Shown here in pieces: positions 57,085 through 64,000 of a stretch of 64,000 nt of DNA (position 1 is its first letter; the number at the start of each line of letters is the position of its first letter). The notes under the pieces are model-generated. The model saw only the letters and a list, made by a program, of their open reading frames with translations. It had not been told where the DNA came from and did no database searches. A program made the translations under genes and the position numbers. The stretch spans positions 97,359 through 161,358 of the forward strand of contig NZ_JBHUDY010000003.1 in the NCBI RefSeq assembly GCF_042678385.1, given 5' to 3'. The DNA comes from Sphingomonas_B tabacisoli (GTDB taxonomy: Bacteria > Pseudomonadota > Alphaproteobacteria > Sphingomonadales > Sphingomonadaceae).

Positions 57085-57699
57085 CTTACACCCGATATCC
57101 CCGTTATCCACAGGCATTTGGGGGCAGATTCCACTTTGTGCGACTCGGGAGCCGTGACAGCATCTGCCTGTGATCGGAACAAGATCGCAGCGGCTTCCGC
57201 CCCCGGCGGAAACCGAAGCGAAGGCGGGAAGATCGCGGCCGGTGAGAGGATCGGAACAGCTTCGGCTCGAACGAGAGTTTCACTGGTGACAGGCGCCGGA
57301 AGCGACTTTGCTCGGCGCGCCTGTTCGGAAGCCCAAAAGGCGGATGGACGAGCGCGACAGCGAAGTTCCAAGAAGGGCCGCCAAAGCGCCAAGCCGTTCC
57401 CTCGGGAAAGACATGGCAGCGAGGCGACGCCTGAGTTTGAGGGAAGATGTCCGCCCCTCGGGGTGGAGACCAACCTGGAAGCTCGGCGCAGTGGGGGCTG
57501 GCGGAAACGCCGGCCCCCATTTCGATTCCGGGCAGGTCGGCGCGGCAAAGGTAACAAAGGTGCACGGCACCGCGCCCTATTCGTCACCTTTGCCGGAACT
57601 GTTCGCAATCTCGATTCCGCGATCAACTGGACGATTCAAAGAGGCGGCAGCGAACGCCAAGAATGCGGCTAGCAGATGCGCTGCCGTGTAGGACAGCGG
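57085..57699. other. Gene-poor stretch of about 600 bases
   Basis: Several open frames overlap here on both strands, but none has a ribosome site, recognisable motif or protein-like composition. I see no supported gene. Confidence 0.45.
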
Positions 57700-57727
57700 A
57701 ATGTCTGCTTTCGGCCCATTGCGGACA
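57700..57727. repeat. Dispersed repeat (VCFRPIAD-type)
   Basis: AATGTCTGCTTTCGGCCC followed by ATTGCGGACA. This word recurs across sphingomonad-type genomes and commonly produces spurious CFRPIAD peptides. A related segment (CCAATGCCGACATT) follows at about 58030-58043, so the small gene between them is flanked by repeat copies. Confidence 0.65.
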
Positions 57728-57753
57728 ACTGCAGGTGCGTTAGTTTCGAGCCG

Positions 57754-58026
57754 GTGAGCTATCACTCCAAGCACGCGCGAAATGTCGGCTGTCTAGCTGC
57801 TGCGACAGTCTTCATTTGCATCGGAGTTCCGTGGCTGATTCTTTTCACGATGGGGGACCGGGCTTGTGACACGGGTGGCGCCGAGCCATGTGCCTGGAGC
57901 AGGACTGCAGAGATCTGGTTCGCCGCCGCTGCTGTCTTGGCCTGCTGCCTCTTGCTCGCTGCTCTGATCAACGGAATAGTGGCGGTGATCCGAAGGCAGC
58001 GAAGCCGAGAGCGGAACGGCAGCTAA
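57754..58026 (+). CDS. Small membrane protein (about 90 aa)
   Basis: 90 residues if translation starts at the GTG at 57754; the frame upstream is the CFRPIAD repeat. Two membrane helices (NVGCLAAATVFICIGVPWLILF and WFAAAAVLACCLLLAALINGIVAVI in parts) with a four-Cys content in total and a basic tail (RRQRSRERNGS). No strong ribosome site, so the start is uncertain. Function unknown. Confidence 0.45.
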   Translation: MSYHSKHARNVGCLAAATVFICIGVPWLILFTMGDRACDTGGAEPCAWSRTAEIWFAAAAVLACCLLLAALINGIVAVIRRQRSRERNGS

Positions 58027-58111
58027 CCACCCAATGCCGACATTCGAAACCGAAGCCGCTACCATCGTCACTCCGCCTTAGGGTCGGGGTAACGAGGAAA
58101 AGGGTGCGAAC

Positions 58112-58708
58112 CTACTCGGCGGCTAGTGCGCCCGGTCCCGCGAACTTCCCGACTTCGTTGCCCCATGCGTCCCAGCCGGGGCGTTCGCTGCGGGCGAAGA
58201 GTTCGAGCTTGGAAGCGTCGGGATACAGGCGGTCGATATAATCCCGCACCTGTTCGGGCTTTTGCGAATGGGCGCGCTTGGGGGCGAGGATGACGTTCGG
58301 CACGCCTTCGTCGCCAAGCGGCAGCGGCCGGCCCTTGGGGACGCGGCTGGCGGCGAGGACATATTCGGCGGTCGGCTTCACGATCGAGGGACGCACGCCT
58401 TGTGCGCCGATCGGACCGCCGTCCTTGCGCGCCTTGACCCAGACAAACGCGACGCCGCGGAAATGGAGTTTCCAGGCCGTGAGGCACGCCATCGCGACGT
58501 CCAGCCGCGGCGAGGTGGCCCAGAGAAACAGCACGCCGCGGTCGCTCAGCAGATCGGGGACGGGCAGGCGCACGATCACTTCGTCCGGCGCGGTCGCGTA
58601 GAATTTCGCGGCGGCGCCCCATTTGTTCTGCTGACCATAATAGGACCAGGGCGGATCGGCGAGGATCACGTCGTAACGCCGGTCCGGCAAGTCGCGCCAC
58701 AGGGTCAT
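58112..58708 (-). CDS. Orphan MT-A70-family methyltransferase
   Basis: 198 residues. The catalytic motif DPPW is at 18-21 (YDVILADPPWSY), typical of the MT-A70 family, whose bacterial members methylate adenine N6. KFYATAPDEVIVRLPVPDLLSDRGVLFLWATSP and AHSQKPEQVRDYIDRLYPDASKLELFAR (in parts) are further family segments. No restriction enzyme or phage gene is adjacent, so it is likely a solitary methylase. The target sequence cannot be inferred. A hairpin repeat lies just upstream. Confidence 0.9.
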   Translation of the reverse strand: MTLWRDLPDRRYDVILADPPWSYYGQQNKWGAAAKFYATAPDEVIVRLPVPDLLSDRGVLFLWATSPRLDVAMACLTAWKLHFRGVAFVWVKARKDGGPIGAQGVRPSIVKPTAEYVLAASRVPKGRPLPLGDEGVPNVILAPKRAHSQKPEQVRDYIDRLYPDASKLELFARSERPGWDAWGNEVGKFAGPGALAAE

Positions 58709-58746
58709 GGGGCCTGCTTAAAGCGGGCCGGGCGCGAAAGGAATCC

Positions 58747-58765
58747 CCTCTCCCTACGGGAGAGG
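58747..58765. repeat. Short palindromic repeat
   Basis: CCTCTCCC-TAC-GGGAGAGG: 8-bp perfect stem between the methyltransferase start and the stop of the next gene upstream (both minus strand). It may act as a terminator or is another REP copy. Confidence 0.65.
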
Positions 58766-58770
58766 TGAAG

Positions 58771-59127
58771 TCAGACCACCGGGTCGGCGTTCATCGGGTT
58801 CGGCATGGTCGCGGGCGCGAAGGCGTCTCGGCGATTTTCGGGGACCGCAGCGGTCGGGTTGGGGCGGAAATCCGGGTTCGCGCGGTCGCCGGGGCCGTGC
58901 GGCTTGTCGAGGCCGAGATCGGCGGCGCTGCTGCCGCCGTCTTCGGCCGCACCGCTCGGCAGGCCAAGCGCGCGGTCGATCGCGCCGGCCACGCCCGACG
59001 CGCCGTCGCGGGCGCGGCGGCTGAACGCGAACAGACCAGCGACGGCGGTGATGCCGCCGATCGCCAGCGCCGCGATCAGCGTGGAATTGCTGTCCTGCCT
59101 CTTCGACTTCTTGTTCTTCTTGGCCAT
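58771..59127 (-). CDS. Small single-pass membrane protein (118 aa)
   Basis: 118 residues. A very basic start (MAKKNKKSKRQ) precedes a helix TLIAALAIGGITAVAGLFAFS; the rest is Gly/Asp/Pro-rich and disordered, ending ATMPNPMNADPVV. No enzyme motif. Located between the methyltransferase and the mmsB end, minus strand. Conserved only by impression; function unknown. Confidence 0.6.
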   Translation of the reverse strand: MAKKNKKSKRQDSNSTLIAALAIGGITAVAGLFAFSRRARDGASGVAGAIDRALGLPSGAAEDGGSSAADLGLDKPHGPGDRANPDFRPNPTAAVPENRRDAFAPATMPNPMNADPVV

Positions 59128-59186
59128 CGCGCTGCTCCTTCAAGATCGTTTCGATCTCAACGGGCGGCAGCCGCAGCCGTTCCGGA

Positions 59187-60074
59187 TCAGCCCTGCTCGC
59201 CGCCCAGCATCTTGATGATGCCGGAGAAATCGAGCCCCGCATGGCCGGCATTGGCGAAGGCCTGGTAGAGCGCCATCGCTTCCGCACCCATCGGCACCGA
59301 AGCGTTCGCGTCGCTCGCCGCCTGGATGGCGAGCTTCAGGTCCTTGAGCATCAGCCCCGCCGCGAAGCCGCCCTGATAGCCGCGATCGGCCGGTGTCTCG
59401 GGCCCGACCCCTGGCAACGGGCAATAGCTGGTCATCGACCAGCTCTGCCCCGACGAGACCGAGCTGATGTCGAAGAATGTCTGCGGGTCCAATCCCAGCT
59501 TCTTCGCCAGCAGGAAGGCCTCGCAGGTGGCGACCATCGAGGCGCCCAAGAGCATGTTGTTGCAGATCTTGGCCGCCTGGCCGGAGCCGCTGGGGCCGGC
59601 GTGGATGACCGCTTTGCCCATGCATTGGAGGATCGGCTCGGCGCGCGCGAACGCCTCTGCGCTGCCGCCGACCATGAAAGTCAGCGTGCCGCCCGCCGCC
59701 GCCGCGATACCGCCGGAAACGGGCGCGTCGACCATCTTGTAGCCGAGCTGCTCCATCCCCTCCGCCACGGCGCGGGCGCTGCCGACGTCGATCGTCGAGC
59801 AGTCGAGCAGCAGCGCGGACGTCGGCGCCTTGCCGGCGACGGCGTCGTGATAGACCTGCCGCACATGCGGGCCGGCGGGGAGCATCGTCACCACTGCCTC
59901 GGCCTCGGCGACCGCTTCCTCAGCGCTCGCGGCGGGCAGGCAGCCTGCCTGCTTCGCGCGGTCGAGCGCCTCGGCGGAAAGGTCGAACGCGCGCACGTCA
60001 TGCCCCGCCTTGGCGAGATTCGCGGCCATCCCGCCGCCCATATTGCCGAGCCCGATGAATGCGATCCGTGCCAT
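59187..60074 (-). CDS. mmsB: 3-hydroxyisobutyrate dehydrogenase
   Basis: 295 residues. Oxidises 3-hydroxyisobutyrate to methylmalonate semialdehyde in valine breakdown. NAD motif FIGLGNMGGGMAANLAKAGH (GxGxxG at 8-13), substrate loop DAPVSGG (117-123) and catalytic Lys at about 169 (GQAAKICNNMLLG). Last gene of the valine operon; a 97-nt repeat separates it from the enoyl-CoA hydratase. Confidence 0.95.
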   Translation of the reverse strand: MARIAFIGLGNMGGGMAANLAKAGHDVRAFDLSAEALDRAKQAGCLPAASAEEAVAEAEAVVTMLPAGPHVRQVYHDAVAGKAPTSALLLDCSTIDVGSARAVAEGMEQLGYKMVDAPVSGGIAAAAGGTLTFMVGGSAEAFARAEPILQCMGKAVIHAGPSGSGQAAKICNNMLLGASMVATCEAFLLAKKLGLDPQTFFDISSVSSGQSWSMTSYCPLPGVGPETPADRGYQGGFAAGLMLKDLKLAIQAASDANASVPMGAEAMALYQAFANAGHAGLDFSGIIKMLGGEQG

Positions 60075-60080
60075 TTTACT

Positions 60081-60177
60081 CCCCTACCGCTTGCGGGAGG
60101 GGCAGGGGGAGGGCCTGTCCGAACCGCACAGCGTGAAACACATTCCCTCCCCCGACCCCTCCCGCAAGCGGGAGGGG
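60081..60177. repeat. 97-nt double-hairpin element (intergenic copy)
   Basis: Left hairpin CCCCTACCGC-TT-GCGGGAGGGG (60081-60102, one stem mismatch), right hairpin CCCCTCCCGC-AA-GCGGGAGGGG (60156-60177). Same span as the element in uvrA. The spacer begins with CAGGGGGAGGGCCTGTCC, as after the hairpin in the HTH gene. Confidence 0.9.
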
Positions 60178-60184
60178 AGAAGGT

Positions 60185-60961
60185 CTATCTACCCGTCCAA
60201 ACGCCCGGCCGCTTCTCGACGAAGGCGGCCATGCCTTCGCTCTGGTCCTCGGTGCCGAAAAGGCCGTGGAACAGGCGGCGCTCGAAAAGGATGCCGGTGG
60301 CGAGGCCGGTCTCGAACGCGGCGTTGACCATTTCCTTGTTCGCGATCGCGGCCAGCGGCGGCATCGCGGCGATCGACGAAGCGGTCTTCAGCGCCTCGTC
60401 GATCAGCTCGGCGGCGGGGACGACGCGGGCGACGAGGCCGGAGCGCTCGGCCTCGGCGGCGTCCATCATCCGGCCGGTCAGGCACATTTCCATCGCCTTG
60501 GCCTTGCCGACCGCGCGCGTCAGCCGCTGCGATCCGCCCATGCCCGGAGACACGCCGAGCTTGATTTCGGGCTGGCCGAACTTGGCGCTGTCGGCGGCGA
60601 TGATGAAATCCGCCATCATCGCGACTTCGCAGCCGCCGCCCAGCGCATAGCCGGCGACCGCCGCGATCCAGGGCTTCCGCGTCGCCGTCACCCGCTCCCA
60701 GCCGGCGAAGAAGTTGCCGGCGTACATATCGGCAAAGCCCTGGCTCGACATCTCCTTGATGTCGGCGCCCGCCGCGAACGCCTTCTCACTCCCGGTCAGC
60801 ACCAGGCAGCGCTGCGCGGGATCGGCGTCATAGGCGGCGAAGGCGTCGATCAGCTCGGCGAGCACCTGGCTGTTCAGCGCATTCAGCGCCTGCGGGCGGT
60901 TGAGGCGGATCAGAGTCACCGCATCGTGCCGCTCAATCAGGATGGTCTCGTAGTCGCTCAT
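60185..60961 (-). CDS. Enoyl-CoA hydratase
   Basis: 258 residues from the ATG at 60961; the frame upstream runs only into a palindromic repeat. Crotonase fold: LIRLNRPQALNALNSQVL, oxyanion hole segments AFAAGADIKEMSSQGF and GYALGGGCEVAMMADFIIA (catalytic Glu regions), and PEIKLGVSPGMGGSQRL. In this operon it would hydrate methacrylyl-CoA to 3-hydroxyisobutyryl-CoA in valine catabolism; the specificity is inferred from neighbours. Confidence 0.94.
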   Translation of the reverse strand: MSDYETILIERHDAVTLIRLNRPQALNALNSQVLAELIDAFAAYDADPAQRCLVLTGSEKAFAAGADIKEMSSQGFADMYAGNFFAGWERVTATRKPWIAAVAGYALGGGCEVAMMADFIIAADSAKFGQPEIKLGVSPGMGGSQRLTRAVGKAKAMEMCLTGRMMDAAEAERSGLVARVVPAAELIDEALKTASSIAAMPPLAAIANKEMVNAAFETGLATGILFERRLFHGLFGTEDQSEGMAAFVEKRPGVWTGR

Positions 60962-60974
60962 TTTCTCTCTTTCG

Positions 60975-61083
60975 TCATCCCGAACTTGTTTCGGGATAAG
61001 GTGTCCGTCACTCTCAACCCAACCAGCAAACCCGCGACCATCCGTCGCTTCGGCCTTTGTCCCGAAACAAGTTCGGGATGACA
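60975..61083. repeat. Long inverted REP pair between two valine-pathway genes
   Basis: TCATCCCGAACTTGTTTCGGGATAAGG (60975-61001, shown in part by its hairpin) and the inverted TTTGTCCCGAAACAAGTTCGGG (61056-61077) with a spacer of about 55 bases. Same family as 37776-37917. It fills the gap between the hydratase and hydrolase genes. Confidence 0.85.
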
Positions 61084-61088
61084 CGGAG

Positions 61089-62135
61089 TTACCGATACGG
61101 CGTCCACGCCTCGTCGTCCGGAAGCGGCGCGAAGATGGTATCGAGCATGTGTTCGGTGACGCCTTCCGGCGTGGCCGGATGCCATTTCGGCGTATTGTCC
61201 TTGTCGACGATCACCGCGCGCACGCCTTCGAGGAAATCGTGGCGCTGCACGACGTGTGCGCCGACGGCGTATTCCTGCCGCATCTCGTCGGCGAAGCTGT
61301 GCATCTGGGCGCCTTCCTTCAGCAGCCGGAGCGCGACTTTCATCGTCTGCGGCGACTTGGTGTTCAGCGTCGCCAGCTCCTTCGTCGCCCAGTCGGAGCC
61401 GTCGGCTTTCAGCGCGGCATAGACGTCCTCCAGATGATCGGAGGCGAACAGCCGGTCGATCTGCTCCAGATTGGCCTCGATCCGCGCCGGCGGCGGCTCT
61501 TCCGAAAAGGCGTCGAGGATCGCTTCGATCGCGGACGGATCGGCGGCGATCTTCGCCTTCGCTTCGTCGAGCGCCGCGGCGGGGAGATAGTGCGTGGCAA
61601 GGCCGAGGAAGAGGCATTCCGTCCCGTCCAGCCGCGCGCCGGTCAGCGTCAGGAACTGACCTGTCCGGCCGGGCAGGCGCGACAGATACCAGCCGCCGCC
61701 CACGTCCGGAAACAGGCCGATGCCGGTCTCGGGCATAGCGAAGCGGGTGTTTTCGGTCGCGACCCGGAACTTGCAGGGCAGCGAAATGCCGACGCCGCCG
61801 CCCATCGTGATGCCGTCCATGAACGCAACCGTCGGCTTCACATAGGTGAACAGCCGCTCGTTCATCTGGTATTCGGTGCGGAAGAATTCGCGCGCTTCCG
61901 CGCCATCCTTCGCCCCGCTTTCCGCGAGCATCCGGATGTCGCCGCCCGCGCAAAAGCCGCGGCCCTCGGCGTGATCAAACAATATCGCGCGGATGCTGTC
62001 ATCGCCGCGCCACGCCTCGAGCTGCTCAAGGATCGCGCGGCACATGGCTGTGGTCAGCGCATGGATCGCCTTCGGCCGGTTCAATCGGATCCGTCCGATG
62101 TGCCGTTCGGTCAGCGCAATGATCTCGTCGGTCAT
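61089..62135 (-). CDS. 3-hydroxyisobutyryl-CoA hydrolase
   Basis: 348 residues from the ATG at 62135. A crotonase-fold enzyme longer than the simple hydratases, with GRGFCAGGDIRMLAES, GITMGGGVGISLPCKFRVATENTRFAMPETGIGLFPDVGGGWYLSRL (in parts) and DKDNTPKWHPATPEGV near the C-terminus, all marks of 3-hydroxyisobutyryl-CoA hydrolases. It releases 3-hydroxyisobutyrate for MmsB. Start overlaps the acyl-CoA dehydrogenase stop (ATGA). Confidence 0.93.
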   Translation of the reverse strand: MTDEIIALTERHIGRIRLNRPKAIHALTTAMCRAILEQLEAWRGDDSIRAILFDHAEGRGFCAGGDIRMLAESGAKDGAEAREFFRTEYQMNERLFTYVKPTVAFMDGITMGGGVGISLPCKFRVATENTRFAMPETGIGLFPDVGGGWYLSRLPGRTGQFLTLTGARLDGTECLFLGLATHYLPAAALDEAKAKIAADPSAIEAILDAFSEEPPPARIEANLEQIDRLFASDHLEDVYAALKADGSDWATKELATLNTKSPQTMKVALRLLKEGAQMHSFADEMRQEYAVGAHVVQRHDFLEGVRAVIVDKDNTPKWHPATPEGVTEHMLDTIFAPLPDDEAWTPYR

Positions 62136-63274
62136 TGCCGCGTCAGGTCCCGGCCGACGATCATGCGCATGACCTGGTTGGTGCCTTCCAAGATCGAATG
62201 CACGCGCAGGTCGCGCCAGAAGCGTTCGATCGGATAGTCGCGCAGATAGCCGTAACCGCCGTGGAGCTGCAGCGCCCGATCGACGATCGAGCTGCCATTG
62301 TCCGTCGCGAGCCGCTTCGCCATTGCCGAGAAGCGCGACTTGTCGGGCGCGTTCGCGGTCACCTTGGCCGCGGCCATGTAGAGCAGCGCGCGCGCCGCCT
62401 CCAGATCGGTCGCCATGTCGGCGAGCATGAACTGCGTGTTCTGGAACTCGGCGACCGGCTGGCCGAATTGCTGGCGCTCCTTGGTGTATTTGACCGCCTC
62501 GTCCAGGCAGCGCTGCGCCCCGCCCAGCGAGCAGGCGCCGATGTTGAGCCGGCCGCCATCGAGCCCCGCCATGGCGAAGCGGAAGCCGTCGCCTTCCGCG
62601 CCGACGCGATTCTCGACCGGCACGCGGCAATCCTCGAAGATCACCTGCGCGGTGGGGCTGGCGTTCCAGCCGAGCTTCTTTTCGGGCGCGCCGAACGACA
62701 GGCCGGGCGTGTCCTTCTCGACCACCAGGCAGGAAATGCCTTTCGACTTTTCCTCGGACGTGCGCACCATGCAGACATAGATGTCGTTGTAGCCGGCGCC
62801 CGAGATGAACTGCTTGGTGCCGTTCAGCACATAATGGTCGCCGTCCAGCCGTGCCGTCGTCTTGAGCGCGGCGGCGTCCGAGCCCGAGCCCGGCTCGGTC
62901 AGGCAATAGCTCGCGATCTTGTCCATGCTGACGAGATCGGGAAGGAAGCGCGCCTTGATCTCCGCCCCGCCGAAGCGGTCGATCATCCAGGTCGCCATGT
63001 TGTGGATCGAGATATAGGCGCTGGTCGCCGGGCAGCCATAGGCCATCGCTTCCATGATCAGCGCCGCTTCCAGCCGCCCAAGCCCGATCCCGCCCGACTC
63101 CTCGGACACATAGATCGCGCCGAAGCCGAGCTCGCCGACCGCCTTCCAGACGTCGACAGGGTAATGGTGCTTCTCGTCCCATTCCGCGGCGAAAGGCGTG
63201 ATGCGGTCGGCGGTGAATTTGCGCGCCAGATCCTGGATCTCGCGCTGATCGTCGGTCAGATCGAACTGGGTCAT
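62132..63274 (-). CDS. Isobutyryl-CoA dehydrogenase (acyl-CoA dehydrogenase family)
   Basis: 380 residues from the ATG at 63274. Signatures YCLTEPGSGSDAAALKTTA (first motif), FGQPVAEFQNTQFMLADMA and QLHGGYGYLRDYPIERFWRDLRVHSILEGTNQVMRMIVGRDL (in parts). FAD enzyme passing electrons to ETF. Isobutyryl-CoA as substrate is inferred from its place in a valine operon. Coupled to the RidA-like gene upstream (ATGA) and the hydrolase downstream. Confidence 0.94.
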   Translation of the reverse strand: MTQFDLTDDQREIQDLARKFTADRITPFAAEWDEKHHYPVDVWKAVGELGFGAIYVSEESGGIGLGRLEAALIMEAMAYGCPATSAYISIHNMATWMIDRFGGAEIKARFLPDLVSMDKIASYCLTEPGSGSDAAALKTTARLDGDHYVLNGTKQFISGAGYNDIYVCMVRTSEEKSKGISCLVVEKDTPGLSFGAPEKKLGWNASPTAQVIFEDCRVPVENRVGAEGDGFRFAMAGLDGGRLNIGACSLGGAQRCLDEAVKYTKERQQFGQPVAEFQNTQFMLADMATDLEAARALLYMAAAKVTANAPDKSRFSAMAKRLATDNGSSIVDRALQLHGGYGYLRDYPIERFWRDLRVHSILEGTNQVMRMIVGRDLTRQ

Positions 63275-63666
63275 GACGTCGCGCCTAGCACTGCCTCCGC
63301 TTCGATTTCCACTTTCCATTCCGGACGCAGCAGGCCGGCCACGACGACCATCGTTGCCGCGGGGCGCACGTCCGCGAAGCGCCGGCCATGCGCGCGGCCC
63401 ACCGCATCGGCGTCGGCCGGATCGGTGATGAACATACGCGTGCGCACGATGTCGGTGCGCTGCCCGCCCAGCTGACGGATGGCCCCGATGATGATGTCGA
63501 AGCAGCGGTCTGTCTGCGCCTCGGCATTGCCCGGCGTCGAGGACCCATCCGCCTCGACCGGTGCGGTGCCCGAGACAAGGATGCGATCGCCGACGCGAAC
63601 GGCGCGCGAAAAGCCGATGCTTTCCTCAAAGGGCGAGGCGGAAGCGGTTCGCTGGCGTTCGGTCAT
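63271..63666 (-). CDS. RidA/YjgF-family protein
   Basis: 131 residues. The Rid fold is visible: GFSRAVRVGDRILVSGTAPVEADG, EAQTDRCFDIIIGAIRQLGG, DIVRTRMFITDP and the C-terminal VVVAGLLRPEWKVEIEAEAVLG with the Arg/Glu pair near the end. RidA proteins deaminate reactive enamines/imines; other Rid subfamilies differ. It lies inside the valine operon between mmsA and the acyl-CoA dehydrogenase, coupled to the latter. Confidence 0.9.
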   Translation of the reverse strand: MTERQRTASASPFEESIGFSRAVRVGDRILVSGTAPVEADGSSTPGNAEAQTDRCFDIIIGAIRQLGGQRTDIVRTRMFITDPADADAVGRAHGRRFADVRPAATMVVVAGLLRPEWKVEIEAEAVLGATS

Positions 63667-63689
63667 CGATCATCCCCCTGTTTCGGCCA

Positions 63690-64000
63690 TCACCCCATCG
63701 TTGGAATGACGAAGGCGTTCTCACCGGTTGCGGAGCCGTCGGGCCAGCGCTGGGTGACGGTCTTGGTCTTCGTCCAGAACCGCACGCCTTCCATGCCGTG
63801 CTGGTTGATGTCGCCGAACGCCGAGCGCTTCCAGCCGCCGAAGCTGTGATAGGCGACCGGCACCGGGATCGGCACGTTGATGCCGACCATGCCGACGTTG
63901 ACGCGCGCCGCGAACTCGCGCGCGGCATGGCCGTTGCGGGTGAAGATGGCGACGCCGTTGCCATATTGATGCTCGCTCGGGAGCTTCAGCGCCGTCTCGA
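63690..64000 (-). CDS. mmsA: Methylmalonate-semialdehyde dehydrogenase, C-terminal part (truncated by window)
   Basis: The last 102 residues of the protein; the 5' end lies beyond the window. The segments EHQYGNGVAIFTRNGHAAREFA, NVGMVGINVPIPVPVAYHSFGGWKRSAFGD and GVRFWTKTKTVTQRW are characteristic of the CoA-acylating methylmalonate-semialdehyde dehydrogenase family. It converts methylmalonate semialdehyde to propionyl-CoA, the step after MmsB. 23 bases separate its stop from the RidA-like gene. Confidence 0.95.
   Translation of the reverse strand, partial: ETALKLPSEHQYGNGVAIFTRNGHAAREFAARVNVGMVGINVPIPVPVAYHSFGGWKRSAFGDINQHGMEGVRFWTKTKTVTQRWPDGSATGENAFVIPTMG

Noticed and set aside
57118..57672. 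184-codon open frame on the plus strand and overlapping frames on the minus strand
   Set aside because: No ribosome site, no recognisable motif, and translations look random; the region is adjacent to dispersed repeats.

Overview
The window looks like a chromosomal segment of a sphingomonad-type alphaproteobacterium. The evidence is the high GC content, the fli gene order headed by an FlbD-type activator, a LexA box of the alphaproteobacterial GTTC-N7-GTTC type at uvrA, a ProRS that ends in tyrosine, UrcA and TamA/TamB proteins, and many GC-rich palindromic repeats. No rRNA, tRNA, CRISPR array or complete insertion sequence was seen.

Layout. 1-3.2 kb: a 5'-truncated DUF2332 gene and a large HAD-type protein. 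3.2-5.2 kb: an OmpA-family protein and flagellin, both on the minus strand. 5.3-20.6 kb: one long plus-strand flagellar block, flbD-fliE-F-G-H-I-J-K-L-M-N-O-P-Q-R-flhB and then fliD-fliS, mostly with start/stop overlaps. The sequence supports a hierarchy: a candidate CtrA site upstream of flbD, a sigma54 activator at the head of the operon, and two clear sigma28 promoters (TAAA-N15-GCCG....) on the late genes fliC and fliD. 20.7-28.4 kb: a divergent D-amino-acid pair (deacylase and FAD oxidase), a membrane protein, an ArsR/AHSA1 divergent pair sharing a perfect palindrome, and a three-gene minus-strand operon (DUF885 peptidase, small ABM-like protein, esterase lipoprotein). 28.5-32.2 kb: UrcA protein, CadC-like winged-helix/TPR regulator, a 49-residue membrane protein and a secreted trypsin-like protease. 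32.3-35.3 kb: uvrA.

35.6-37.7 kb is a visibly lower-GC island with a two-gene operon: a LOTUS/OST-HTH-like protein and an unrecognised partner. It is the best candidate here for an undescribed system. 38-45 kb: a repeat-riddled HTH protein, proS, glpD, rnr and a small TPR protein. 45.2-46.9 kb: a second low-GC module, two coupled lipoproteins of unknown function. 47-56.6 kb: MBL-fold hydrolase, aldehyde dehydrogenase, ATP-grasp protein, then tamA-tamB. 56.6-59.1 kb: small conserved or hypothetical genes and an orphan MT-A70 methyltransferase. 59.2-64 kb: a valine (branched-chain amino acid) catabolism operon on the minus strand, mmsA (partial)-RidA-isobutyryl-CoA dehydrogenase-3-hydroxyisobutyryl-CoA hydrolase-enoyl-CoA hydratase-mmsB.

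The most striking global signal is a set of palindromic GC-rich elements. They occur between genes and also inside open reading frames, where they are read through in frame: near the start of fliP, inside uvrA, inside rnr and in the HTH protein. Two copies (in uvrA and between mmsB and the enoyl-CoA hydratase) have the same 97-nt span between matching terminal hairpins.
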